Positions 8,572-17,352 are shown, numbered from the stretch's first letter. The stretch is DNA of 64,000 nucleotides from Sphingopyxis sp. L1A2A (GCF_005502465.1 NZ_SCOT01000002.1:62001-126000); one strand, 5' to 3'. Notes: generated by a model from the sequence alone, not told the origin. Translations and numbers: made by a program.

Positions 8572-9033
8572 CTAAAACCTCAGTAAACGGCGTTTGATTG
8601 AAGTGGATTGAATCACGTCTGCTGTCGTCGCCGCATAGGGAAGAAATCGATCAATCAACCGTTCAAGCTCTCTCAAATCTGTAACATAAGCCTTGGCGAC
8701 TAAGCAATTATCGCCTGTCACGCGGTCAGCTTCCACCACTTCAGGTGTTTCAGCGAGCATTGCGACTATGCGTGGTATCTCACCAGCAATGGGACGCAGA
8801 CGAAAATGGGCACCGATAGGCTGTCCGACCACCTGGTTATCGACTGTGATCGTGTAGCCGGCAATTACACCTGAATCTTCCAATCGACGCATTCGTTCCG
8901 TTGCGCTTGGCGAGGATAATCCGATTATTCGAGCAATCTCGCGTATCGTGAGACGCGCATTTTGGCTTAGCGCAAGGCAAATAGCTCGATCAACAGGGTC
9001 AAGGGCGCGCGCGATGTACCGGCTTCGGTTCAT
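8572..9033 (-). CDS. Lrp/AsnC-family transcriptional regulator
   Basis: 153 residues from ATG 9033 (ATG 9045 is also possible). The N-terminal HTH reads LDPVDRAICLALSQNARLTI, followed by IARIIGLSSPSATERMRRLE. The C-terminal RAM ligand-binding domain includes VVEADRVTGDNCLVAKAYV. Such proteins respond to amino acids. It is convergent with the luxR-type gene; no amino-acid transporter or enzyme is next to it, so its target is unknown. It may belong to the element's accessory genes. Confidence 0.88.
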   Translation of the reverse strand: MNRSRYIARALDPVDRAICLALSQNARLTIREIARIIGLSSPSATERMRRLEDSGVIAGYTITVDNQVVGQPIGAHFRLRPIAGEIPRIVAMLAETPEVVEADRVTGDNCLVAKAYVTDLRELERLIDRFLPYAATTADVIQSTSIKRRLLRF

Positions 9034-9290
9034 GATGCAAGGCATGCTCCGTGCGCCTATTTTTGGACATACCGGGAAAGCGGGATTGACCCCGTTCATG
9101 CGCTGGCGTTCGCAATCAACAACATTCGACCAGACCGGGAATGTGGGCAGGTTCGACGCCTAAGCGATCGCGCGTGCAGTTCGCGCTACCCGCAAAGCAG
9201 GGCAAAATCGTATGCTGGCGCCGTCCCGGCTATCTGCATTGGCTTAGCCTTGCGCCGCAAATCACAGCCATAGGCGACGATGCCAGACAG

Positions 9291-9596
9291 CTATTTGTAA
9301 AGCTCACGGGCATGATCTTCCCTTGCCTTGCGAACGGCGCGCAACACCCTGACGATCTCCCGCTCAACAGCCTTTTCGCTGATGCCGAGCCGATGCGCGA
9401 TACGGTCGTATCCAAGATTTTCAAAGCGGTGCATCAGGAACACTTCGCGAGTGCGCTTCGGCAAGCGGGCTATCGCCCACTCGACCCGCGCAATCTCCGG
9501 ATCGACATGTTCGTCAAGTCTTGGAACCACCGGGGGCGGGACCAACAGGCCTCGGATCGTGCGCGCGAAGCGGGCGGCCATGTTGTCCTCAGCCAA
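9291..9596 (-). CDS. Sigma-70 region 4-like HTH protein
   Basis: A 101-residue protein resembling only region 4 of an ECF-type sigma factor: IARLPKRTREVFLMHRFENL followed by GYDRIAHRLGISEKAVERE. No region 2 is present, so it cannot act as a normal sigma factor and may be a DNA-binding adaptor or regulator. TTG 9596 has GGAGG 7 bases upstream; ATG 9581 is an alternative. The start overlaps the stop of the preceding 184-residue gene, suggesting coupled expression. Confidence 0.75.
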   Translation of the reverse strand: MAEDNMAARFARTIRGLLVPPPVVPRLDEHVDPEIARVEWAIARLPKRTREVFLMHRFENLGYDRIAHRLGISEKAVEREIVRVLRAVRKAREDHARELYK

Positions 9597-10143
9597 GAGC
9601 CTTCCTCCGCCTAGGGCGAGAGTGTCCGGTTATGCCACGCACATGGTCCAGCAGTTCTCTGAGTAAGAGTGGAATGTCCGGCAGCGATGCGGGGACCGGG
9701 GGCCGCGAACCGTGGATGTCCGGATTTCGCCAGACGTTATAGGGTGACAGCACCGTGGCCAGCCGCTCTAGTTCCGGGGATTGATAATTGAGGCCGGTCG
9801 CATTGGCATATGCCAGTGCCGTGCTGATGTGCAGGCCGATGTTCCGGGCGCACCATCGATCATCAAAGCCAACATCCAGCAGATGCGAGCTTAACGCCAT
9901 CTGGGTCACGATGCCGGTCTGGTAGAGAAGGTCGCCAGTATCGGGGAAACGCAATTCCTCAATCGCGAGGGCGAAACTCTCGCCGTTCCGATAGCGAGCT
10001 TCGCTTAATAGCCGGCCCTCGCGTGATCTCACTAGCATCGGGAATGCGGGGCGCTGCTCCTCCAATAAAGGCGAAGCCGGGACGGGCGCCGGTTTGTCTA
10101 TCCTGATCGACTTCGATCGGGGGCTAGCGGCTTTGTGGATCAT
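9589..10143 (-). CDS. Protein of unknown function coupled to the sigma-like gene
   Basis: 184 residues and no family I recognise. It has a basic, Pro-rich N-terminus (about residues 1-30), a central part of mixed helices containing a Trp-Cys pair (DDRWCARNIGLHISTALAYA), and a Pro-rich, basic end (SRPPVPASLPDIP, then RPRRRKALG). There is no signal peptide or membrane helix. It is divergent from the ribbon-helix-helix-like gene across a dyad at 10208-10240 and overlaps the sigma-like gene by 8 bases, so the two probably act together. Confidence 0.65.
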   Translation of the reverse strand: MIHKAASPRSKSIRIDKPAPVPASPLLEEQRPAFPMLVRSREGRLLSEARYRNGESFALAIEELRFPDTGDLLYQTGIVTQMALSSHLLDVGFDDRWCARNIGLHISTALAYANATGLNYQSPELERLATVLSPYNVWRNPDIHGSRPPVPASLPDIPLLLRELLDHVRGITGHSRPRRRKALG

Positions 10144-10207
10144 GTCGCCTCCGTCGCTGGCGTGATTCGGCCTCAGTTCATCTTCCGCCGAAAAGCCTAA
10201 GCTTGTT

Positions 10208-10240
10208 TACGCTATCGTTTATAGCATAAACGGTAGCGTA
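10208..10240. promoter_or_regulatory. 33-bp inverted repeat, candidate operator
   Basis: Arms TACGCTATCGTTTAT (10208-10222) and ATAAACGGTAGCGTA (10226-10240) are inverted copies with one mismatch around the spacer AGC. It ends one base before the ATG of the ribbon-helix-helix-like gene and lies between two divergent genes, a strong position for autoregulation. Confidence 0.65.
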
Positions 10241-10241
10241 T

Positions 10242-10472
10242 ATGCAAATAAACGATGTCATTAACGCGATTCTCTTTGAGATTGAGCGCGACGCCGATAG
10301 CGACGACGGCATGGGACGCCCGCCGCTCGGAATGAAAGCCACGACCATCCGGCTATCTGTAGACACGATCCGCCGGATCGAAGCGCAGGTCGGAAACCGT
10401 CAGCTTGCGAAGTTTATTCGCGAGGCGGTCGAGCGGGAGCTGCGGCGGCGAGAAGAAGAGCAGAAGCTTTAA
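10242..10472 (+). CDS. Ribbon-helix-helix-like DNA-binding protein
   Basis: 76 residues. The C-terminal half, KATTIRLSVDTIRRIEAQVG followed by RQLAKFIREAVERELRRREE, has the beta-strand plus two-helix pattern of RHH/CopG-type regulators; the N-terminal 30 residues are acidic and family-unspecific. ATG 10242 directly follows the 33-bp dyad with no clear ribosome site, so starts at ATG 10311 or 10332 are possible. It may repress itself and the divergent 184-residue gene. No toxin partner follows immediately, so a toxin-antitoxin role is not shown. Confidence 0.65.
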   Translation: MQINDVINAILFEIERDADSDDGMGRPPLGMKATTIRLSVDTIRRIEAQVGNRQLAKFIREAVERELRRREEEQKL

Positions 10473-10693
10473 GCACCGCAGCGTTGATCGACTGCATTTT
10501 GCCTCGCCGTCGCATCGGTTGAAATATCGCTCCACGCGTGTCTTGCTTGGGTTCGAACCACGACAGCTTCACGCAAACCTTGTTCCTACCGCTGGAAAGG
10601 AGGACGGCGATCAGTTCGCCATCATTTGGATTCCGGCCGATTAATGTTGGGTTCCCGCCGGAATGACTGGCGGGCGCCCGAGTCGGGTCAATA

Positions 10694-11314
10694 TTGGCTA
10701 CGTGCAATGCAAGTGGCAAAAATCCGCGCCTGGGCTTCAATATCAGGAAAGGCACCGTCAAATTGTACGTGAAAGTTAGCGAGCAGACGGTCTTCCACTA
10801 TGGAGAACTGCCCCAACTCTCTCCTCTTCTAGGGCGCATGTGGCATTATGAGGGAGATACTCTTTCGGTATCGCTCTGCCCGCGCGAATGGTTCGCTTTG
10901 TTTCCGGCTCAACCACCTGCTGCCCTTTATTCGCTGGCGCGGATCGATGGCACCGCTGCGACGTTCGTCGATCTCGAGCGGCTCTCGCTCAGGAACCGGG
11001 CCGCCATTGACGCGTGGGCTTTAACGACGAAGTTGGGATCATTGGCGGCGCCTGATATGATTGCGCTAACGTCGTATTTCAGTTGCAATATTCCCCCTAA
11101 CGAGGGTGAGCGGGCCATTCTGATCGCATGGGCTAAGAGCCTCAACGTCGATGGGATATGGTTTTCGGACCCTATTACCGCTTCGGCACTGACAAGCAGT
11201 CGCGGGGGAATCTTCCAACATCGATTGGCGAGCTTTCAGGCCCACAGCGTTGCGAACGTTCCACCTACTCAGGCTTGGCCAGTGTGCCGGGTCCCGTCGA
11301 TTTTCATTGATTAG
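10694..11314 (+). CDS. Hypothetical protein
   Basis: 206 residues from a TTG; the true start is uncertain. The composition is protein-like: Trp and Pro are well spread and there are regular hydrophobic stretches (LPQLSPLLGRMWHYEG, DMIALTSYFSCNIPPNEGER, AWAKSLNVDGIWFSDPITAS). No signal peptide, membrane segment or recognised motif. It lies in the accessory region between the RHH-like gene and the 333-residue gene, all on the plus strand. I cannot name a function. Confidence 0.5.
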   Translation: MATCNASGKNPRLGFNIRKGTVKLYVKVSEQTVFHYGELPQLSPLLGRMWHYEGDTLSVSLCPREWFALFPAQPPAALYSLARIDGTAATFVDLERLSLRNRAAIDAWALTTKLGSLAAPDMIALTSYFSCNIPPNEGERAILIAWAKSLNVDGIWFSDPITASALTSSRGGIFQHRLASFQAHSVANVPPTQAWPVCRVPSIFID

Positions 11315-11424
11315 TCGCACTACATCAACGGCCGGCTGTCTCGCTCAGTGGTGGCACGTCCGACCAGTGACTACGCGCTGACGGCCGATGGCGACAAACT
11401 CCGGATCGCCAATCTCTCGTCGCC

Positions 11425-12426
11425 ATGCCAACATGGGATATGGCGACATTCTCCCACTACTCGTTCCAGACTTTCACGTTCGACGATCTCCCGATCGGTC
11501 GCGACACATGGATCATGGATGAGGCCTATATGGCCGAGTGGGAGACGGAGTGGCTCAAGAACATCAATGATGACGAGGATGCTTCCCCCTATACGACAGG
11601 CTACATCACCGCGGTAAGCATAGAGGCCATCACGGCGATAGGCGCTGAAATCCGATGGTATCCCAATACGCATGACCGCTTTCATGTCGTGAAGACCTTC
11701 CTTCCGCGCGATGCTTTCGTCGGGGCTGCGCTTGCTTACGAATACGAGAAGCGAGTGACCGTGTTCGTGAAGAGCGAATGGCTGGGCAAGCTGCACCTGC
11801 GCTCCAACTCGATTTTCGCGATGATCGATGCGGTCGACATGACGGTCGCGATCCAGTCAGGCGCTATCTCGCATGAGAAAGTCATCAGGCTACGCGATGC
11901 ACTGGACGAGTTTGCGGCGCGATACCCGTTCATCTCCTTCATCTCGTTTGCCGACAGCCTGCTGCTCAAGACGAACTGGACCGCGGGCATGGTCGAGACC
12001 GACGTCAAATACACCTATGTGCCGGAGAACCTCTTCATCCTCTTCCGGCAGTTGCAAACGCTGTACCGGGACGCGTTGGGCCTCGAAATCTATGGGGTGT
12101 TCGCGCAAGGGTCGAACGAATATTATGACGACCCGTTGCTCCATATCTCGAAAGCGCAGAACCACATCTCGCTCAACAGTCTGGGGCTTCCTTTCGCGCA
12201 AATCTCGCTGATCGAAGCGGCTGCGCGCAAGGCCATCAAGGCGGGGACCCATCCTCGCATGGAAATCTACATGGACAGCGACCTGTTCCATTCGCTCATG
12301 TTTAAAGAGTGCCAGAGGAAGGACGCTTGGCCTTCAGCGCTCTACAAGCCAAAGATGACCTCGGAGCAGGGTCAATATTATTATGCCGCGTGCGATGATC
12401 TCATCTCCTGCCTGCATCAGCCTTGA
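11425..12426 (+). CDS. Uncharacterised 333-residue protein, possibly cyclase-like fold
   Basis: Soluble protein without a signal peptide. Two elements recall class III nucleotide-cyclase-like domains: a strand with spaced acids (FAMIDAVDMTVAIQSG) and, about 40 residues later, FISFISFADSLLLKTNW, comparable to the strand carrying the second metal-binding Asp; a helix AQISLIEAAARKAIKAGTHP follows later. This is a weak fold guess from strand pattern and spacing only. It is convergent with the NERD-helicase gene. The start at ATG 11425 is arbitrary between 11425 and ATG 11440. Confidence 0.6.
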   Translation: MPTWDMATFSHYSFQTFTFDDLPIGRDTWIMDEAYMAEWETEWLKNINDDEDASPYTTGYITAVSIEAITAIGAEIRWYPNTHDRFHVVKTFLPRDAFVGAALAYEYEKRVTVFVKSEWLGKLHLRSNSIFAMIDAVDMTVAIQSGAISHEKVIRLRDALDEFAARYPFISFISFADSLLLKTNWTAGMVETDVKYTYVPENLFILFRQLQTLYRDALGLEIYGVFAQGSNEYYDDPLLHISKAQNHISLNSLGLPFAQISLIEAAARKAIKAGTHPRMEIYMDSDLFHSLMFKECQRKDAWPSALYKPKMTSEQGQYYYAACDDLISCLHQP

Positions 12427-12549
12427 ACGTCGGGTGTTGGAGGCACGGACATTCGAGTTTTCTGGCTCGATTGGCGGCTATGTCCCATTTTTCGCAAGTT
12501 CTCTGATCGACAGCAGGCGACCAGTTCAAGCCATCCTGCGACCGTCGCA

Positions 12550-14427
12550 TCAGCGTCCGCTCACGCCGAAACCGGTCTTGCCTTCGGCTGAAACGTCATG
12601 GAAATTGGGCCACGTTCTCCCGAAATCCAGGAAGTCTGGTGACGAGCTTACGATCGTAAGTCGACTGCCCGCGATCGTATTCTTGAGCCGCGTAAGGCCG
12701 GTATATATGAGTGCTCGGCTTCCAGCATCGGTCGAAGCTCCAGCCTGTATGACCAGCAACGGGGATTCCCAGCCCTTAAAGCTGTGAAGTGTCGTCGCCT
12801 TTATGCGCGCGTCACCCATGTAGAAGCCAACTTTCTGGCGCCTCCGCTCTTGCGTGTCTTGCGCAAAGGTAGACACGATTCTGATGCCGTGTGCTTCTAG
12901 CTCATCAACTACCTCGCTCCCGCTTGCTGTGTCGGACGCAAGGAAGGTAATATCCGCATTGGCGAAGCTACCCTCGCCGGTGAAATGCATCATGCGCAGC
13001 AGTTCTTCGACGCAAGCGGTGACCGAGTTTTCAGTCGCGCATTGTACCCATCGTAGCCGACAGGGAGCGAGTTCGAACGAGGCTTGCTGTGGAAGCGGTA
13101 GGTTGATCTCGGTATCCGGAAGGAAGCGCTCAGCGAAGTCTCGAATTAGCGGCACTGCGGATACGGGCAGCCGGTAGCTAACATCCAGATTAGCCCACGC
13201 ACCTCTGAAGCCAGCTCCCGCCATAACATCGTCAGTCCATGCTCCAGCAGTCCCGTAAATGTCCTGTGTCGCGTCTGCCGCCATGAGCATCTCGCCGCCA
13301 GGCTTCAGAAACGTGCGCAGTGTGCTCCACCAAAGGGGACGGTAATCTTGTCCCTCATCGACAAGTATGGCGTCATAGCTCGGGGCCGCTGATTCAGTGG
13401 CCGATTGCCCTACCAGTTCCGGGAGGGCAGTCTCCATTACCGAGACAGGATCACCAGATTTCCAGAGTTCGTCGTAGGGTTCGGACCACCCCACGGTCTC
13501 GCAAACGTCCCTGCACCAACTGTGAAAGTTGACGAAAACAATATTCCGATAACTGGATCCAGATTTCAGCTCACGAACGACCAAGTCTCGCAGGTAATGC
13601 CATAGCGTGATGTTAAAAGTGGCTACGAGGACTGTCTTGCCTTCATCGGCAAGTCGGGCGGCGCGCGCAGCCAAAACCAGTGATTTCCCTGATCCCGCCG
13701 GACCCTTTATCCGCCTAAATCCACTCTCGGTTCTGGAGCCAGCGAACTGCTGCTGGCTAGCGTTCATTTCGAGGGGACGGCGTTGTGTCGCTGAGAAATC
13801 TGGTTCCATGAGCCAACCCCGAAGATCGTCGGCGAGCTCAGGACGCATCAGCATCGACGATTTGCGCGCAGATTCCGGGAAAACCTGAGAGATCATCCCA
13901 TTTGCGACCTCCTCTACACCGCTCAAAGGGGTATATTTCGCCGCAGCTTCCAGCTCACCGTGTTGCAAAAAAGGGGAGAAGAGAGAACGCAGGCGATTAA
14001 TGCTAGCGAATGGGAATATAACGCCCGCCGTAATAGCGCCGAAGCCTTTGTCCTTAGTGAGCCTGGGGCAGTAAAGATTGTATATGGCTTCTCTGTAATA
14101 TTCAACCTTTGGAAAGGGATTCTCGGATTGGCGGGAGAACTCCTTACCGTCCCGCCTAGCCCATAACTCTGGACGTTTCGTTCCTTTACGAACGAAATAG
14201 TCCATCGCATCAAGATTCCAGTCCTTCACCTCGAAGACCGCAATTCCAACCCTTGGATGCAAGAGGACGAAATCCGGCCGCAGGCCGTTGAGATGGGGCT
14301 GGACGTAGATTTCCCACTCGGGATCGAGCGTTTGATCAAACATTTCCAGCACCATGCTCTCGCCAGCCGTCAGCGGCTGTCGCAGCTTCGGCAAATCGAC
14401 CAAAGGCGGTGAAATCAGCCTTCCCAA
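12550..14427 (-). CDS. NERD nuclease-UvrD-type helicase fusion
   Basis: 625 residues. The N-terminal NERD domain keeps a PD-(D/E)XK-like core: Asp52 in PDFVLL, Glu66 and Lys68 in VFEVKDW. The helicase part has Walker A GPAGSGKS (242-249), motif II DEGQD (357-361), a motif IV-like YRLP, and motif VI-like LIYTGLTR. TTG 14427 has GAGGG 6-7 bases upstream and an in-frame stop shortly before it, so it is the best start. Proteins of this type are found in mobile-element cargo and some act in phage defence. It could cut and unwind foreign DNA, but substrate and role are not shown. Confidence 0.85.
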   Translation of the reverse strand: MGRLISPPLVDLPKLRQPLTAGESMVLEMFDQTLDPEWEIYVQPHLNGLRPDFVLLHPRVGIAVFEVKDWNLDAMDYFVRKGTKRPELWARRDGKEFSRQSENPFPKVEYYREAIYNLYCPRLTKDKGFGAITAGVIFPFASINRLRSLFSPFLQHGELEAAAKYTPLSGVEEVANGMISQVFPESARKSSMLMRPELADDLRGWLMEPDFSATQRRPLEMNASQQQFAGSRTESGFRRIKGPAGSGKSLVLAARAARLADEGKTVLVATFNITLWHYLRDLVVRELKSGSSYRNIVFVNFHSWCRDVCETVGWSEPYDELWKSGDPVSVMETALPELVGQSATESAAPSYDAILVDEGQDYRPLWWSTLRTFLKPGGEMLMAADATQDIYGTAGAWTDDVMAGAGFRGAWANLDVSYRLPVSAVPLIRDFAERFLPDTEINLPLPQQASFELAPCRLRWVQCATENSVTACVEELLRMMHFTGEGSFANADITFLASDTASGSEVVDELEAHGIRIVSTFAQDTQERRRQKVGFYMGDARIKATTLHSFKGWESPLLVIQAGASTDAGSRALIYTGLTRLKNTIAGSRLTIVSSSPDFLDFGRTWPNFHDVSAEGKTGFGVSGR

Positions 14428-14681
14428 ACGAACCCTCGATTGCTGCTAAGCGAAGGGCTCAGCGGATTAAGGCGCCGATGTTAGCGTCAGCTAAGCATAG
14501 GTCAAAGGGTCGCAGATCTTTCTGATGCATGGATAGCTTGAGGTTCGCGCGCAGTGCGAGAGTTTGGCTGTTCGCGCAGGACGTTCACCGTTTTATGGAT
14601 GCTGCATTTTTGGGACCGAGTTGACCTTAGCCTTCGCACATCCGCTACTGCCGGAAGCTGACTTTCGCCCTTGGGCTGCGG

Positions 14682-14882
14682 ATGGCCCCTAAGTCGCTTA
14701 TGCTGCCGATCGGGCTGGCGGTAGCCGACCAGACTACGACGTTCGAGGCTCGCGAGCTAATGGCAGCTCTCGTTCGTAAAGGCGACGTTCCGCGCGACTT
14801 GATCTGCGATGAAATGGTGCGGCAGGCCTGGGAAGATATGACGGCTTTGGGCGGCCAGATGCGCCCTCCACCTCCGCGATGA
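14682..14882 (+). CDS. Small hypothetical protein
   Basis: 66 residues, beginning at ATG 14682, ending four bases before the convergent zinc-ligand gene. It has an ordered middle (ARELMAALVRKGDVPRDLIC, DEMVRQAWEDM) and a Pro-rich tail. I recognise no family. Codon use is compatible with a gene, but the evidence is only length and position. Confidence 0.35.
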   Translation: MAPKSLMLPIGLAVADQTTTFEARELMAALVRKGDVPRDLICDEMVRQAWEDMTALGGQMRPPPPR

Positions 14883-14886
14883 GCGA

Positions 14887-16011
14887 TCAGCCCTGGCCTT
14901 GGGTCCAAGCGTGATAGGCTTCGCGCAGTTCGGCCTCGATCCGCGCGAGCTCGGTATCATAGACGCGGACGTCAGTGGGCTGCTCGGCAATCTCCTGGGC
15001 GAGCACCACCATCTTCCAAGCGGCATAGTCGTGGAAGGGATTTAGCCCGACGACATTTCCAAGGAGCGGATCACTCGGATCAGGCGCTGCCAGGATCTGC
15101 GCGAACTTGCCGATCGCCGCGTTCAACTGCCAGTCCGATACGAACAGTATGAGGGCACACAAGGCCAGCAGCGCCGGCGGTGCGCCGTTCCACCGATATT
15201 CATCGGGCTTTGACCGGCGAAAATCCAGCCCGGAATTGCGTCCGATGAAGGTCGCGAGCTGGAGGGTCAGCTCATAGCTCGGCTCGAGCGCCGCTGGGTC
15301 AAACACCTCCTGGCCCGCGTAGCGGGCAACCAACTCCTTCGTGCGCGATTTGGTATCGCCGAGGCGCCTGCCGGACATGTGATCGAAAAGTGGCCAGAAC
15401 TGCTCGGTGAATGCCTGACGGGTCGCCTGCTTCCAGTCGAAGCCAGGAAGTTGCGCTTGGACTGGGTGGAAGACCCATCGCTGGTAGAAGGGATGGCGCA
15501 GGAGCGCGGAGAGCCAGTCGACTGCCGTCGAATCAATGGCGATGGTAAAGCGGTTTGCCGCCTTCAGGTCGAAGAACCATTGCCGCATTCCACGGATCGC
15601 GGTCTGGTCGAAGATACCCTGTTCGATCCCCTTGCAGACGAGCTGGCCGATAAGCCGGGTCTCGATGGTCTTGGCACTTCCGAAGTCGACGAGACTTTCG
15701 GTCTGCCGCTCTTGGCCATCGGCCCCGTGGAACTCGCAAAAGCGGTGGTGGGCGTCCATGGCATTATCGCCGACGAAGCGAAAATGCGCCTGTCGGGTGC
15801 CGCCCCGTGCGCCCGCGGGCTTCGTTGCCCGCACAATCTGAGCGCCGCCCACGCCGCAGGACGAGCAGCGCACGTCGGTCCGGATCCAGACGCGCTGAGC
15901 GTCCGAGAGGTGATTCTCGCTCGCGTCCGGCGCGCCCTGCAGGATCAGGCGAGCGAGCTGGCCGACATCAAGTTCGCGTCTGAAGTGGTTCGAAAAGGCT
16001 GTGGTAGGCAT
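14887..16011 (-). CDS. Uncharacterised protein with a Cys/His cluster
   Basis: 374 residues. Cys49 and Cys52 (CSSC), His88/His89, Cys92 and His95 (HHRFCEFH) could bind one zinc ion near the N-terminus; the rest is helical with many aromatics (for example RHPFYQRWVFHPVQAQLPGF and FWPLFDHMSGRR) and one hydrophobic helix (ALLALCALILFVSDW). No family is recognised. It is downstream of the HEPN-type gene with 87 bases between and on the same strand, probably the same unit. It could be a DNA/RNA-binding or nuclease-related partner. Confidence 0.65.
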   Translation of the reverse strand: MPTTAFSNHFRRELDVGQLARLILQGAPDASENHLSDAQRVWIRTDVRCSSCGVGGAQIVRATKPAGARGGTRQAHFRFVGDNAMDAHHRFCEFHGADGQERQTESLVDFGSAKTIETRLIGQLVCKGIEQGIFDQTAIRGMRQWFFDLKAANRFTIAIDSTAVDWLSALLRHPFYQRWVFHPVQAQLPGFDWKQATRQAFTEQFWPLFDHMSGRRLGDTKSRTKELVARYAGQEVFDPAALEPSYELTLQLATFIGRNSGLDFRRSKPDEYRWNGAPPALLALCALILFVSDWQLNAAIGKFAQILAAPDPSDPLLGNVVGLNPFHDYAAWKMVVLAQEIAEQPTDVRVYDTELARIEAELREAYHAWTQGQG

Positions 16012-16098
16012 CTGGAATAACTATCGACTTTGGCGCGTCATTTGAACGCAAAAATGAGCCGCACTTCGTTTTCCGGTCGAGGACGCGCACGCATTGTA

Positions 16099-17352
16099 TT
16101 ATGCGTCACCTTCGTCCTCCCCCGGTTGCAAGGCGTCTCCGCCCATCACCAGGCTAGACCAATCCGGAAAGGCGCCACGCGCGAGGATCGCGGTGAAGAT
16201 ACGCGTGACGAGCGCATCAGCCGCATCGAGGTCTATGGTCGATCGTGACGACAAAACGCCGGAATGCACCGCTTGTGACCGAGCTCCATAGAGCGATTTC
16301 ATGTCAGCGAAAATCGTCGCCCGCTCGGTCGGTGTTTGACCGAGAAGCCATGCCGCGCGGCTGCCGATCTTATGGGCAATTTCGGTATTGTTGGGGCTGT
16401 GGTCGTGCATCAGCACGATCTCGGACGCCATGCCGAGGTCGAGCGCGCGATCTACCGGGTTGATCGCCAGGCGCGAACGTCCCAGCCGGTCGATCGCGCG
16501 CGCCATGCTGGCGCCGCCCCGGAAGGTTGCGAGAAGACCATAGGCTCGCGCGACTGCCGCGCCCTCAACGGGAAATGCGACCAACGGCATCGCGGCGAAC
16601 GGGCGCCCGGACTGATTGCCGTCTCCAGCGACGAACAGGCTCGCTCGATCCGGCTGCAGCAGCGAAAAAGGTAGCTCGACCGGACCGGTGCTGGCGAGGA
16701 GGCACGCCAGGCGCACTCGCTGGCGCACCTGATCACGGGCCGACGCAGCCGGTGTCGTCACACTCTCGCCGAGCGGCGGGCCGGTGCGGAGCTCGAATGC
16801 GGGCTCGACACGGTATTGATGGCAGAGCACGCTCGTTCCTGACGGCACGGGCAGCATCTGGAATGGGATGCGGTGCATCAGCCCTTCGAAATAATCCTCG
16901 GGCTCTGCATCCAGTGTCACGCCGCCGCCCAAATCGACGGTAGCGTCTAGTTGCACGCCGAGGATTGCGCTCAGTTCGGAATAGTGTCCAACATTTCCGG
17001 CGATCTCTTCGCCAAAGGCAGCGAAAATCGCGGCAGCGTCGAGCTTCTCGACCAGACGATCAATCGCCCAATCGCCGAACCGGCCTCGCGCTATCGCCCC
17101 CCCGCCATCGCCAGTGAAAATCCAATTGTCACTATAGGCGTTGAACGGCGAGACTTGTTGAAGGGCGTCGCCAAGGGAACGACGTTTTTCATCGCGCCAC
17201 AAAGCATAGTGCTTCCCGCGATAAATTTCAGCCAGTTCGCGCGCCGCTTCGTCGAGCAATTCTATTGCTTGAGCGTGCGTCAAATCCCCTCCCATCATAG
17301 CTATTCTGTCAACCGTAATGTCGAAATGACCGCCTTCGAGTTCGCCACTCAC
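16099..17352 (-). CDS. HEPN (Apea-like) domain protein
   Basis: 417 residues. The C-terminal part has the Apea-HEPN pattern: a helix with KIGSRAAWLLGQTPTERATI, then MKSLYGARSQAVHSG, containing the RX4H motif (Arg358-His363) typical of HEPN ribonucleases. The N-terminal 280 residues have no domain I know. HEPN proteins often act as RNases in toxin-antitoxin and phage-defence systems. Start GTG 17352 is uncertain; ATG 17298 is possible. It lies between the GIY-YIG-like gene (170 bases upstream) and the Cys/His protein, all on the minus strand. Confidence 0.75.
   Translation of the reverse strand: MSGELEGGHFDITVDRIAMMGGDLTHAQAIELLDEAARELAEIYRGKHYALWRDEKRRSLGDALQQVSPFNAYSDNWIFTGDGGGAIARGRFGDWAIDRLVEKLDAAAIFAAFGEEIAGNVGHYSELSAILGVQLDATVDLGGGVTLDAEPEDYFEGLMHRIPFQMLPVPSGTSVLCHQYRVEPAFELRTGPPLGESVTTPAASARDQVRQRVRLACLLASTGPVELPFSLLQPDRASLFVAGDGNQSGRPFAAMPLVAFPVEGAAVARAYGLLATFRGGASMARAIDRLGRSRLAINPVDRALDLGMASEIVLMHDHSPNNTEIAHKIGSRAAWLLGQTPTERATIFADMKSLYGARSQAVHSGVLSSRSTIDLDAADALVTRIFTAILARGAFPDWSSLVMGGDALQPGEDEGDA

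Noticed and set aside
9140-9230. Possible tRNA remnant near 9,160-9,220
   Set aside because: Only loose resemblance to a T arm; no CCA end or stems.
10540-10570. TTCGAACC-type tRNA T-loop lookalike
   Set aside because: No acceptor stem or anticodon arm can be built around it.
14500-14640. Possible extra gene upstream of the NERD-helicase
   Set aside because: No frame with start, ribosome site and protein-like composition on either strand.
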